In this document: positions 1 through 8,648 of the stretch, piece after piece | Numbering within the stretch: the stretch's first letter is position 1 | Layout: each line of letters begins with the position of its first letter | Source of the DNA: Pseudomonas haemolytica | GTDB lineage: Bacteria > Pseudomonadota > Gammaproteobacteria > Pseudomonadales > Pseudomonadaceae | DNA length: 64,000 bases | NCBI RefSeq assembly: GCF_009659625.1 | Contig: NZ_VOIW01000006.1 | Span: 496,001 to 560,000 of the forward strand | Direction of reading: 5' to 3' | The notes under the pieces: model-generated | Told to the model about the DNA's origin: nothing | The model's database searches: none | Seen by the model: only the letters and a program-made list of their open reading frames with translations | Position numbers and translations under genes: made by a program

Positions 1-150
1 CTGCTGACCCGCGACCACAAGCGCGAACTGGTGCTCGCGCTGCATGCCGAAGGTGCGTTCAAGGGCAAGAGCGCCTCCAACTATGTGGCCAATGTGCTGG
101 GCATGGGGCGGGCGACGGTCTACAAGCATTTGAAGGAATTGAAGGGTTAA
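1..150 (+). CDS. C-terminal end of a YheO/DauR-type HTH regulator (partial)
   Basis: The window opens inside this gene; only the last 49 codons and the TAA stop are visible. The fragment reads as a compact helix-turn-helix, with the basic lead DHKRELVLALHAEGAF, then KGKSASNYVANVLGMGRATVYKHLKEL. This is the pattern of the C-terminal DNA-binding domain of YheO/DauR-type regulators, which carry a PAS-like N-terminal domain. DauR controls D-arginine catabolism in P. aeruginosa. An amino-acid binding protein lies convergently next door, which fits a link to amino-acid use, but that link is inference. The N-terminal ligand domain is outside the window, so the subfamily is not certain. Confidence 0.6.
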   Translation: MLTRDHKRELVLALHAEGAFKGKSASNYVANVLGMGRATVYKHLKELKG

Positions 151-181
151 CGCCCGCCACAACAGTTCGCTGCCGTGATCC

Positions 182-958
182 TCAGTCGCCGTAGATATCG
201 GACTTGAAGTAGTGCTGGGAAATCTTCTGGTACTCGCCACTGGCACGTATGCCGTCGATGGCGGCGTTCAACTCGCTGACTAACGCCGTATTGCCCTTGC
301 GCACGGCAATCCCCGAGCCCTCGCCCACGTATTTCGGGTCCTTGAGTTCCGGGCCGACAAAGGCGTAGCCCTGGCCGCGTGGCATCGACAGGAAGTCGCT
401 CAAGGGGATGGTGTCGGCAAAGATCGCATCCAGGCGCCCGGCTGCCAGGTCCATGTAGATTTCTTCGTTATTGCTGTAGCGCTTGACCTTGATGCCCTTG
501 GGCTCGAACACCTCGGTGGCATAACGGTCGGTGGTGGTGGCGCGCTGTACGCCGACGTTCTTGCCCTTGAGGCTGGCGTATTGGTCATCCACCACCGCGC
601 CGTCTTTCATCACCAGGCGTGAGGAGGTGAAGTAATACTTGTGGGTGAAATCCACCGACTTCTTGCGGTCTTCGTTGATGGTCATGGATGACAGGGCCAT
701 GTCGATTTTCTTGACCTTGAGGGATGGAATCAGACCGTCGAACTCACCTTCAACCCACACGCACTTGACCTTCATTTGCGCACAGAGGGCGTTGCCGATG
801 TCGTAGTCGAAACCGACGATCTTGCCGTCTTGAGTCTTGGACGCGAACGGTGGGTAAGCGGCTTCGATGCCGATACGCAGGGTTTTCTCGGCGGCCAACA
901 GATGGCTGGCGGCGAACAAGCTCAGGGCCAGGGCGGGGATGAGGTGGCGTTTCTTCAT
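182..958 (-). CDS. Polar amino-acid ABC transporter substrate-binding protein
   Basis: The 258-residue protein is a periplasmic solute-binding protein of the family-3 type (HisJ/ArtJ/LAO). Residues 1-23 form a Sec signal peptide (MKKRHLIPALALSLFAASHLLAA). The mature part starts EKTLRIGIEAAYPPFASK, the usual start of this fold, and GFDYDIGNALC follows. DLAAGRLDAIFAD near residue 172 is the second-lobe signature. Basic amino acids such as lysine, arginine or ornithine are the likely ligands by family, but specificity cannot be read. No permease or ATPase genes are adjacent, so it must use a transporter encoded elsewhere. It converges on the partial regulator at the left edge. Confidence 0.85.
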   Translation of the reverse strand: MKKRHLIPALALSLFAASHLLAAEKTLRIGIEAAYPPFASKTQDGKIVGFDYDIGNALCAQMKVKCVWVEGEFDGLIPSLKVKKIDMALSSMTINEDRKKSVDFTHKYYFTSSRLVMKDGAVVDDQYASLKGKNVGVQRATTTDRYATEVFEPKGIKVKRYSNNEEIYMDLAAGRLDAIFADTIPLSDFLSMPRGQGYAFVGPELKDPKYVGEGSGIAVRKGNTALVSELNAAIDGIRASGEYQKISQHYFKSDIYGD

Positions 959-1072
959 GATCGGGTTCTCGCGGGTTGTTGTTGGTTTGGCAAGAGTGAA
1001 GAAAAATGTGCAGCAACTGTTTTGTACTTATAATTCCATACTGGACTTTTATGTCATTTGCCGTCAACTGGC

Positions 1073-1104
1073 AAAAAAAGTGGGAGGGGTTTGAGCCCTC
1101 CCAC
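1073..1104 (-). terminator. Rho-independent terminator of mmsA, REP-like stem
   Basis: Read on the minus strand, GTGGGAGGG pairs with CCCTCCCAC around a short loop and is followed by seven T residues (A-run at 1073-1079 on the plus strand). It sits just after the mmsA stop at 1132. The GTGGGAGGG stem resembles the REP-type palindromes common in fluorescent pseudomonads, so it may be a REP element used as a terminator. Confidence 0.75.
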
Positions 1105-1131
1105 ATCAGGTTCTGCGGCGTAGCTTAAACT

Positions 1132-2631
1132 TTACCTGGAGACTGGCATCGCAAACTCCGCGCCCTGCTCAATACTCTCCGACCAACGCTGCATGATCGA
1201 CTTCTGCCTGGTGTAGAAACGTACGCCCTCAGTGCCGTAGGCATGCATGTCGCCGAACAGACTCTTCTTCCAGCCACCAAAACCATGCCAGGCCATCGGC
1301 ACCGGGATCGGCACGTTGATGCCGACCATGCCCACCTCGATACGCCGGGCAAACTCGCGGGCAATGTTACCGTCGCGGGTGAAGCAGCTGACGCCGTTGC
1401 CGAACTCGTGGTCGTTGACCAGTTTCACGGCCTCGGCGAAATCGTTGACGCGCACACAGGCCAGCACCGGGCCGAAGATCTCTTCGCGGTAGATGCTCAT
1501 GTCTTGGGTCACGTGGTCGAACAGCGTGGCGCCGAGCCAGAAGCCGTTTTCCAGGCCGGGTTCAGAGGGCACATAGTCACGGCCATCCAGCAGTAATTGC
1601 GCGCCGGCTTGTACGCCCTGCTCGATATAGCCGCTGATGCGCTCCAGCGCCGCCCGCGACACGATCGGGCCCATCTCGGCTTTCAAATCGCGGCCATCGG
1701 TGATGCGCAGGGTCTTGGCGCGCTCGGTCAAGGCGGCAATGACTTTGTCCCCTACATCCCCCACCAGCACCGCCACCGAGATCGCCATGCAGCGCTCGCC
1801 GGCACTGCCATAGGCGGCGCCCATCAGGGCATCGACGGTACGCTCGATATCCGCATCGGGCATCACCACCATATGGTTTTTTGCACCGCCCAGGCCCTGT
1901 ACGCGCTTGCCGTGGCGCGCGCCGGTCTCGTAGATGTACTGGGCGATAGGCGTGGAGCCGACAAAGCTCACGGCCTTGACGTCGGGGTGTTCGATCAGTG
2001 CGTCCACCGACTCCTTGTCGCCTTGCACCACGTTGAACACGCCTTTGGGCAAGCCGGCTTCACGCAGCAACTCGGCCATGAACAGCGCGGCGCTCGGGTC
2101 GGTCGGGCTGGGCTTGAGGATGAAGGTGTTACCCGCGGCGATGGCGATGGGGTACATCCACATCGGTACCATCACCGGGAAGTTGAAGGGGGTAACACCG
2201 GCGACAACGCCCAGGGGTTGGCGCAGGGTCCAGTTGTCCATGCCACGGGAGACTTGGTCGGAATGCTCGCCCTTGAGCAGGTTGGGAATGCCGCAGGCGA
2301 ATTCGAGGATGTCGATGCCACGGTCGACTTCGCCCTGGGCATCGGTGAACACCTTGCCGTGCTCGGCGACGATGATGCGCGCCAGGTCGTCTTTGCGCTC
2401 ACGCAGCAGGTGCAAGTATTCGAACAACACACGGGCGCGGCGGATCGGCGGCGTGTCGGCCCAACCGGAAAATGCGGCCTGGGCAGCGGCGACGGCTTCG
2501 GCGACGGTCTGGCGGCTGGCCAGTGCGACGCGCCCGGTCACTTCACCGGTGGCCGGGTTGTAGACGTCCTGATAACGATCATCGCGGCTCACGCGCTGGT
2601 CGTTGATGTAGTGCTCGATGGTTGTGGTCAT
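1132..2631 (-). CDS. mmsA: CoA-acylating methylmalonate-semialdehyde dehydrogenase
   Basis: The 499-residue enzyme oxidises methylmalonate semialdehyde (or malonate semialdehyde) to propionyl-CoA (or acetyl-CoA) with NAD and CoA, in valine and beta-alanine breakdown. Length and sequence match the MmsA branch of aldehyde dehydrogenases. Visible motifs are TPFNFPVMVPMWM near 148, the FVGSTPIAQYIY cofactor loop near 223, and the catalytic cysteine Cys281 in GSAGERCMAIS. The open frame extends 49 codons further upstream, but MTTTIEHYINDQ is the family N-terminus, so the start is set at 2631. The divergent LysR gene begins 109 bases away and probably controls it. The usual partner mmsB is not adjacent. 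Confidence 0.92.
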   Translation of the reverse strand: MTTTIEHYINDQRVSRDDRYQDVYNPATGEVTGRVALASRQTVAEAVAAAQAAFSGWADTPPIRRARVLFEYLHLLRERKDDLARIIVAEHGKVFTDAQGEVDRGIDILEFACGIPNLLKGEHSDQVSRGMDNWTLRQPLGVVAGVTPFNFPVMVPMWMYPIAIAAGNTFILKPSPTDPSAALFMAELLREAGLPKGVFNVVQGDKESVDALIEHPDVKAVSFVGSTPIAQYIYETGARHGKRVQGLGGAKNHMVVMPDADIERTVDALMGAAYGSAGERCMAISVAVLVGDVGDKVIAALTERAKTLRITDGRDLKAEMGPIVSRAALERISGYIEQGVQAGAQLLLDGRDYVPSEPGLENGFWLGATLFDHVTQDMSIYREEIFGPVLACVRVNDFAEAVKLVNDHEFGNGVSCFTRDGNIAREFARRIEVGMVGINVPIPVPMAWHGFGGWKKSLFGDMHAYGTEGVRFYTRQKSIMQRWSESIEQGAEFAMPVSR

Positions 2632-2740
2632 GGCAATGGATCCCAGGTGAGTAGCGTTGGAGCACACGATAGGCTTTCGATTTGTTCCAAACCAGAGCAG
2701 AATCCAGAACTTATTGTCCTTGCAGGCGAACAATACGATC

Positions 2741-3676
2741 ATGGAAAAAGCTGAGATCGAGGGGCTGTGGACCCACATTCACTGGCTGTCGGTGCTGGAG
2801 GAACAAGGCACCTACACCGCCGCCGCCGCGCGCCTGGGCGTGAGCAAATCCGCGGTCAGCCAGCGCATCTCCGACTTGGAGAAAGCCACCGGCACGCGCC
2901 TGGTGACCCGCACCACCCGCAGTGTGCGGCTGACCGAGGCTGGGCTGTCATTGACCCGCGAGGTACGCAGCGCCTACGCGCAGATCGCCCGCAGCTTTTC
3001 CTCGGTGCGCGACTCCGTCGGCGAAATTCGCGGGCTGGTGCGCCTGACCGCGCCGGTAGCGTTCGCCCGGCAGCAATTGGTGCCACACCTTTCAGGCTTC
3101 TTGCAGCAGTACCCGCAGGTACGCATTCAACTGGACGTGTCAGACGCCCTGAGTTCACTGGCGGCCGAGGGTTACGACCTGGCGGTACGTCACGGTTTCC
3201 AGGTGCCGGAAACCCATGTGGCGTGGAAGCTGTGCGACACCACTTCGGTACTGGTCGCCACCCGGGACTACCTGCAACGCCACGGCGAACCCCGAACACC
3301 GGCAGACCTCGGCGCGCATAACTGCCTCTACTACCCACGAGGCAGCGACCAACCTGCCTGGACCTTCGAACGCGGCAGCAAAAACACCCAGCGCGTCACC
3401 GTGCCCATCGCCGGCAGTTTTTCCACCAACAACAGCGAGGCGCTGCGCGATGCGGCGCTCAACCATCTGGGCATTGCCCTGCTCCCGGACTTCAGCGCCC
3501 ATGCCGCCCTGGCCGGCGGCAAGTTGGTGCAGGTGTTAAAGGGGTGGACGCTCAAGGGGGCGTTTGCCGATGAGATCTATTTGATTCGGCCGTACTCGCC
3601 CCACGTGCCCAAGTCAGTGACGGCGTTGGTGGGGTATTTGAAGGAGAAGCTGGCGGGAGGATTTCGGGTTGTTTGA
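2741..3676 (+). CDS. LysR-family transcriptional regulator
   Basis: The 311-residue protein has an N-terminal winged helix-turn-helix (about residues 10-65, TYTAAAARLGVSKSAVSQRISDLEK) and a C-terminal periplasmic-binding-protein-like effector domain (about 95-300). Internal start MEKAEIEG at 2741 is preferred because the preceding 28 codons look non-coding and would run into the shared promoter. It is transcribed divergently from mmsA, the classic LysR arrangement, so it probably regulates that gene. The effector is unknown. Confidence 0.85.
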   Translation: MEKAEIEGLWTHIHWLSVLEEQGTYTAAAARLGVSKSAVSQRISDLEKATGTRLVTRTTRSVRLTEAGLSLTREVRSAYAQIARSFSSVRDSVGEIRGLVRLTAPVAFARQQLVPHLSGFLQQYPQVRIQLDVSDALSSLAAEGYDLAVRHGFQVPETHVAWKLCDTTSVLVATRDYLQRHGEPRTPADLGAHNCLYYPRGSDQPAWTFERGSKNTQRVTVPIAGSFSTNNSEALRDAALNHLGIALLPDFSAHAALAGGKLVQVLKGWTLKGAFADEIYLIRPYSPHVPKSVTALVGYLKEKLAGGFRVV

Positions 3677-3946
3677 TCAAGGTGGGGTTGGCTGGCATCA
3701 ATGAACAAGAGGGCTTGCTATAGCTCAATCCTCGCGAATACTTGCCTGATTCTCCGACTTATCGACTACCGGGATAGATACCCCTTGCACCGTCGTCTAG
3801 AGTCCAATAATGCGCGCGTAGTCGAGATGAAAACCCTTCTCAACCCCGCCGCCATATCAAGTCGCCTGTGAGCGACCCCAGGGCAGTGCCACCCCGCACT
3901 TCCCTGATAAAAACAGCACCACCAACCGTTGATCAGCAGGTGAGCC
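3677..3946. promoter_or_regulatory. 270-base non-coding gap with a candidate promoter for the Mo-hydroxylase operon
   Basis: No convincing gene was seen here; a 60-codon minus-strand frame has no coding character. A sigma-70-like pair, TTGCAC at 3785-3790 and TAATGC at 3808-3813 with 17 bases between, lies about 135 bases before the 2Fe-2S gene. AGGTGA at about 3938 is the ribosome-binding site for the ATG at 3947. Confidence 0.35.
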
Positions 3947-4402
3947 ATGGAATTACGTATTAACCAAAAGGCCTATCAAGTCGATGCCGAAGCCGACACA
4001 CCGTTGTTGTGGGTGATCCGCGACAACCTGGGGCTGACTGGCACCAAGTACGGCTGCGGCCTGGCCCAATGCGGCGCCTGCTCGGTGCTGGTAGACGGTA
4101 ATGTGGTGCGCTCGTGCGTCACCCCAGTGGCGGGCGTGGTCGGCCGCGAAATCACCACCATCGAGGCCATCGAAGCCGATGAGGTCGGCAAACGGGTGGT
4201 CGCTACTTGGGTCGAGCGCCAGGTGGCGCAATGCGGTTATTGCCAGTCCGGGCAGGTGATGGCGGCCACTGCGCTGCTCAAGCACACTCCGGCGCCCACC
4301 CATGCGCAGATTGAAGCGGCGATGATCAACCTGTGCCGCTGCGGTACCTACAACGCTATCCAGAGCGCCATGCAAGACCTGGCCAAGCAGGAGAGCGTCT
4401 GA
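3947..4402 (+). CDS. (2Fe-2S)-binding subunit of a xanthine-oxidase-family aldehyde/heterocycle dehydrogenase
   Basis: The 151-residue protein is the small electron-transfer subunit of a molybdenum hydroxylase of the IorA/NicA type. It has two [2Fe-2S] domains. The plant-ferredoxin-like domain has Cys residues in GTKYGCGLAQCGACSVLVDG (about 36-50). The C-terminal helical domain has the QCGYCQSGQVM and INLCRCGTYNAIQ pairs. It passes electrons from the Mo site to the cytochrome encoded two genes downstream. The stop overlaps the next start (TGATG at 4400-4404), so the two subunits are translationally coupled. Confidence 0.9.
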   Translation: MELRINQKAYQVDAEADTPLLWVIRDNLGLTGTKYGCGLAQCGACSVLVDGNVVRSCVTPVAGVVGREITTIEAIEADEVGKRVVATWVERQVAQCGYCQSGQVMAATALLKHTPAPTHAQIEAAMINLCRCGTYNAIQSAMQDLAKQESV

Positions 4403-6651
4403 TGAACACGCCCATCCAGCTCCCTGAAGCCTTGCTCGACCTGTCATCGGGCGAGCCGATCAACCTGTCCCGCCGCCGCTTCCTGGCCAGCACCGCCGTG
4501 GGCGCGCTGGTGATTGGTTTCGGCCTGCCACTGGGCTCGGCCCGCGTGCAAGCCGCCACCGCTGGCGCCGCCGAACGCGGCACTCAGGTGCCGGCGTTCC
4601 TGGAGATTCGCCCGGACGGCAGCGTGCGCTTGCTCAGCCCGTTCATGGAAGGCGGGCAAGGTACCCACACGGCCATGGCGCAGATCGTTGGCGAAGAATT
4701 GGATGCCGACCCGTCCACCTTCATCGTCGAAAGCGCGCCACCGGGCGAAGCCTATGTGGTGATGGAAAACGGTATGCGCATCACCGGCGGCAGTATGTCG
4801 GTGCGCATGAGCTACCCGACCATGCGTCGCTTGGGCGCCCTCGCGCGGGCCATGCTGCTGCAAGCCGCGGCGCAACAATGGGGTGTGCCGGTGGCGCAAT
4901 TGACCACACAACCTGGCCGTGTGCTGCATACCGCGTCGGGCCGCTCCCTGGGTTACGGTGAGCTGGCCGGTCGCGCCCTGGACATGCCGGTGCCCGACCC
5001 TGCCACCATTACCCTGCGCGACCCGAGCCAGTTCCGCTGGATCGGCAAGCCGGTGAAGCGCCTCGATGCCTACGATAAATCCACCGGCAAGGCGCAGTAC
5101 AGCATCGACCTCAAGGTCGACGGCATGCTCCACGCCGCGGTCCAGCATGCGCCGCGCCTGGGCATGAGCGTGGGCAGCCTGCGTAACCAGGCCCAGGTCG
5201 AGGCCATGACCGGCGTACATTCCGTGCACCTGCTGCCCGGCGCCGTGGCGGTGGTGGCCGAGCGCTGGTGGCACGCCAAACGTGCGGTGGAGGCCCTCCA
5301 GGTTGACTGGCAGGAAGCCCCTGCCGACTCGACAGTGCGGGTGATGCCGGCAGACTTTTCCAGCGACAAGCACCGCGACTTTCTCGCCGCCCAACAAGGC
5401 CCGGCCCGCGATGACGAAAACGAAGGCGATGTAGCCGGCGCGCTGGCCGGCGCCAAGACCCAGGTAGAAGCCACCTACCACAATCAATACCTCAACCACG
5501 CCCAGCTGGAGCCGCCTTCGGCCCTGGCGCGCTACAACCCGGACGGCACGCTGGAGGTGTGGCTGCCTAACCAGGCGCCGGATATGTTCCGTGACGACAT
5601 AGCCAAGCGCACCGGTCTGGCCGCTGAGAAAATCACCCTGCACTCGCCGTTGCTGGGCGGTTTTTTTGGCCGGCATTTCCTCTATGAGTCGGCCAACCCT
5701 TACCCCCAGGCCATTGAACTGGCCAAGGCCGTGGGTCGCCCGATCAAACTGATCTGGAGCCGCGAAGAAGAGTTCCTGCGCGATGTGCTGCGCCCGGTAG
5801 CCGTGGTCAAGTTCCGCGCCGGCCTCGACGCCAAGGGCTTGCCGGTGGCCATCGAGGCGATCAGCGCCACCGAAGGCCCGACCGAAGCCCTCGCCGGCAA
5901 ACAGGGTGAAAAAGTCGACCCCACTGCCGTTGAAGGGCTGTCAGGCAAGGCTTATGCAATCCCCAACAAGCGCATCGCGCAGATCTACGTCAAGGGGCCG
6001 GTCATGCTGGGCTACTGGCGTTCGGTGGGCAATTCGCTCAACGATTTCTTCTACGAAGCGTTCCTCGATGAACTGGCGGACAAGGGCGGCCACGATCCCT
6101 TTGAGCTGCGCCTGCACCTGCTACGTGATAACCAGCGCCTGACCACCCTGCTGCAAGCCGTGGGTGAGCTGTCCGGTGGCTGGAAGCGTGGCCCGTTCAC
6201 CGCCGAAGACGGCAGCCGACGTGCCCGTGGCGTGGCCATGGCGTCGCCGTTTGGCTCTCACGCGGCGGTGATCGCCGAAGTGTCGATTGAAAACGGCCAG
6301 GTCAAGGTGCATGACATCTGGCAGGCCATCGACCCAGGCAGCATCGTCAACCCGGCGATCATCGAAGCCCAGGTCAACGGTGCCGTGGCCCTGGGGCTGT
6401 CGCAAACGCTGATGGAGGAAGCGGTGTACGTGGACGGCAAGCCACGGGCACGCAACTACGACCTTTACCCGGTGCTGCCGCCTGCTCGGATGGCGCGGGT
6501 GCATGTGCGGATTGTCGAGAGTGGCGAAAAGATGGGCGGTATCGGCGAACCGCCGCTGCCCGCAGTGGCGCCGGCCGTGGCCAATGCGGTGGCGCAGTTG
6601 ACCGGCCAGCGCATCCGCAGTCTGCCATTGAGCCGCTACACCTTCAGCTAA
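4402..6651 (+). CDS. Molybdopterin-binding catalytic subunit, IorB-like, Tat-exported
   Basis: The 749-residue protein is the large subunit of a xanthine-oxidase-family dehydrogenase, similar to isoquinoline 1-oxidoreductase beta and periplasmic cytochrome-linked aldehyde dehydrogenases. A twin-arginine signal (LSRRRFLASTAVGALVIG) lies within the first 50 residues, so the folded holoenzyme is exported, carrying the signal-less small subunit with it. The middle carries GGFFGRHFLYESANPYPQAIELAK. The C-terminus has GGIGEPPLPAVAPAVANAV, which contains the catalytic Glu of the family. The start at 4402 overlaps the previous stop. The substrate is probably an aldehyde or N-heterocycle and is not determinable here. 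Confidence 0.88.
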   Translation: MNTPIQLPEALLDLSSGEPINLSRRRFLASTAVGALVIGFGLPLGSARVQAATAGAAERGTQVPAFLEIRPDGSVRLLSPFMEGGQGTHTAMAQIVGEELDADPSTFIVESAPPGEAYVVMENGMRITGGSMSVRMSYPTMRRLGALARAMLLQAAAQQWGVPVAQLTTQPGRVLHTASGRSLGYGELAGRALDMPVPDPATITLRDPSQFRWIGKPVKRLDAYDKSTGKAQYSIDLKVDGMLHAAVQHAPRLGMSVGSLRNQAQVEAMTGVHSVHLLPGAVAVVAERWWHAKRAVEALQVDWQEAPADSTVRVMPADFSSDKHRDFLAAQQGPARDDENEGDVAGALAGAKTQVEATYHNQYLNHAQLEPPSALARYNPDGTLEVWLPNQAPDMFRDDIAKRTGLAAEKITLHSPLLGGFFGRHFLYESANPYPQAIELAKAVGRPIKLIWSREEEFLRDVLRPVAVVKFRAGLDAKGLPVAIEAISATEGPTEALAGKQGEKVDPTAVEGLSGKAYAIPNKRIAQIYVKGPVMLGYWRSVGNSLNDFFYEAFLDELADKGGHDPFELRLHLLRDNQRLTTLLQAVGELSGGWKRGPFTAEDGSRRARGVAMASPFGSHAAVIAEVSIENGQVKVHDIWQAIDPGSIVNPAIIEAQVNGAVALGLSQTLMEEAVYVDGKPRARNYDLYPVLPPARMARVHVRIVESGEKMGGIGEPPLPAVAPAVANAVAQLTGQRIRSLPLSRYTFS

Positions 6652-6667
6652 CCGACAGGGAACGCCC

Positions 6668-8008
6668 ATGAACAACCGCCGATTCGCAAGAACCGCAGGG
6701 TGGCTGGTGCTGCCCTGCGTGGTCGCCGCAGGCCTGCTGGCCTGGTACGTCACGCGCCAGCCCGCCTCGCCTTTTGAACAGCAACAGGCCACGAGTTTCG
6801 ACCCTGCATTGATCAGTCGCGGCGAATACGTCGCGCGCGTGAGTGACTGCGTGGCCTGCCACAGCCTGGCTGGCAAGCAGCCCTTCGCCGGTGGCCTGGA
6901 AATGGCCACCCCACTGGGGGCGATCCACGCCACCAATATCACCCCCGACCGCGAGCATGGCATTGGCACCTATAGCCTGGCCGACTTCGACCGCGCCGTA
7001 CGCCATGGTGTAGCGCCGGGCGGGCGGCGGCTCTATCCGGCCATGCCCTACCCGTCTTATGTAAAGCTCAGCGACGACGACGTGAAGGCGCTGTACGCGT
7101 TTTTCATGAAAGGCGTCCAACCGGCCAACCCGCCCAACATCCCCAGCGATATTCCCTGGCCGCTCAATATGCGGTGGCCCATCGCCCTGTGGAACGGTGT
7201 CTTCGCGCCCACCGCGACCTATGCAGCCAAGCCCGGCCAGGATGCGCTGTGGAACCGTGGCGCCTATATCGTCCAGGGCCCCGGCCATTGCGGCAGTTGC
7301 CATACGCCGCGCGGACTGGCCTTCAACGAGAAAGCCTTGGATGAGTCCGGCGCGCCCTTCCTTGCCGGCGCCCTGCTCGATGGCTGGTACGCGCCGAGCC
7401 TGCGCCAGGACCACAACACCGGCCTGGGCCGCTGGAGTGAGGCGCAGATCGTGCAGTTCCTCAAGACTGGGCGCAATGCCCATGCAGTGGTTTACGGTTC
7501 GATGACCGAAGCGTTCAACAACTCCACGCAGTTCATGGCTGACGACGACCTGGCCGCTATCGCCCGTTATCTCAAGTCACTGCCCGGCGACCCGCAGCGT
7601 GATGGCAGCCCCTGGCAGTATCAGGCGGTGGCGGCGAGCCAGGATGTTCCCGGTGCCCACACTTACACGACCCGCTGCGCCTCCTGCCACGGCCTCGACG
7701 GCAAAGGCCAGCCCGAATGGATGCCGCCCCTGGCCGGTGCCACGTCGGCGTTGGCCAAGGAAAACGCCTCCGCGATCAACATCACTCTCAATGGCTCCCA
7801 ACGGGTGGTGACTGCCGGCCTGCCCGATGCATACCGTATGCCGGCGTTCCGCGAGCAGTTGTCCGACGACGAAATTGCCCAGGTCCTGACCTACGTGCGC
7901 AGCACCTGGGGCAACCAGGGCGGCGCGGTCGACGCCAAGGCGGTCGGCAAACTGCGAGGGCACACCGACCCGGCCAGCAGCAGCCCGATCATCCTGCATA
8001 TGCGCTGA
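6668..8008 (+). CDS. Membrane-anchored tri-haem cytochrome c
   Basis: The 446-residue protein has one N-terminal membrane segment (about residues 10-27) and three CxxCH haem sites: CVACH at 61-65, CGSCH near 211 and CASCH near 340. This is the three-domain layout of the cytochrome subunit of gluconate, alcohol and aldehyde dehydrogenases. It begins 16 bases after the Mo-subunit gene and completes a three-gene unit, and should move electrons from the Mo enzyme to ubiquinone or a terminal oxidase in the inner membrane. Confidence 0.9.
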   Translation: MNNRRFARTAGWLVLPCVVAAGLLAWYVTRQPASPFEQQQATSFDPALISRGEYVARVSDCVACHSLAGKQPFAGGLEMATPLGAIHATNITPDREHGIGTYSLADFDRAVRHGVAPGGRRLYPAMPYPSYVKLSDDDVKALYAFFMKGVQPANPPNIPSDIPWPLNMRWPIALWNGVFAPTATYAAKPGQDALWNRGAYIVQGPGHCGSCHTPRGLAFNEKALDESGAPFLAGALLDGWYAPSLRQDHNTGLGRWSEAQIVQFLKTGRNAHAVVYGSMTEAFNNSTQFMADDDLAAIARYLKSLPGDPQRDGSPWQYQAVAASQDVPGAHTYTTRCASCHGLDGKGQPEWMPPLAGATSALAKENASAINITLNGSQRVVTAGLPDAYRMPAFREQLSDDEIAQVLTYVRSTWGNQGGAVDAKAVGKLRGHTDPASSSPIILHMR

Positions 8009-8148
8009 GACGCCCCTCATAACGGCGCTTACCGCTCGCTCCCATACTCTGCATGGGGGCGGGCATTCACGGCCATCGCCTTGTCCAACAATTTTTGGAA
8101 TTTTCTTTGACGTCAATTATCTGTACTTCATGAGCATAGGGAGACCTC

Positions 8149-8406
8149 ATGAACACCAACGATCTCTTTACAATCGAATACCAACTTCACGGTAAGCCCA
8201 AGTCCTTCATCCTGCGCGCGCCACTGATGAATAACGCCGAGGCCTGGCATTGGGCAAGTTGTGATGCCGGCGTGGCGGTTATCCCCAGGTTCGGTCAACA
8301 CACACTCAAGCGTGTGTCCAAACCGATGGCGGAAAAGTACGGCATTACCGATGTGCGCTGGTGCCGCGCGGCACAGATCCAGTGGGCGGAGGGCCTCACA
8401 TCATGA
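8149..8406 (+). CDS. DUF6555-family small protein
   Basis: The 85-residue soluble protein matches the pattern of a small family common in pseudomonads (DUF6555), with IEYQLHGKPKSFILRAPLMN then NAEAWHWASCDAGVAVIPRF and a YGITDVRW end. The function is unknown. GGGAG precedes the ATG by a normal distance. It overlaps the next gene by four bases (ATGA), so the two are co-translated. Confidence 0.7.
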   Translation: MNTNDLFTIEYQLHGKPKSFILRAPLMNNAEAWHWASCDAGVAVIPRFGQHTLKRVSKPMAEKYGITDVRWCRAAQIQWAEGLTS

Positions 8407-8642
8407 ACAGTCGCGTGCTTGATCCCACCCCAACACGGACGTGGGACGACGAAATAGCGCACAACACCCAGATGTTCTTCGAAGCTGATCGCCTGGAGGC
8501 CCAGGCTTATCAAATCATCGAGTCCTACAGCGGCGATGCGGCTACCTGGGCGCTCTTCACCGAGGCGAAGAAAACCGCAGATACGCACCGTACTGCGGCT
8601 TATCGAGAATGGATGCGCATCCAGCGTGCGATGAGAAAGTAA
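8403..8642 (+). CDS. Small hypothetical protein coupled to the DUF6555 gene
   Basis: The 79-residue protein has no signal peptide or membrane segment. The ATG overlaps the stop of the preceding DUF6555 gene (ATGA at 8403-8406). It is predicted to be mostly helical, charged and rich in Ala, Glu and Arg, with WDDEIAHNTQMFFEADRLEAQAYQIIES as its most structured stretch. I do not recognise a family. The coupling to a DUF6555 protein suggests a joint role. Confidence 0.6.
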   Translation: MNSRVLDPTPTRTWDDEIAHNTQMFFEADRLEAQAYQIIESYSGDAATWALFTEAKKTADTHRTAAYREWMRIQRAMRK

Positions 8643-8648
8643 CCTGCC

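Noticed and set aside
1597..2754. A 385-codon plus-strand open frame opposite mmsA
   Set aside because: His/Gly/Ala-rich, no recognisable fold, fully antisense to a well-supported gene.
3766..3948. 60-codon minus-strand ORF before the 2Fe-2S gene
   Set aside because: No ribosome site, unlike coding sequence, and it overlaps the likely promoter.
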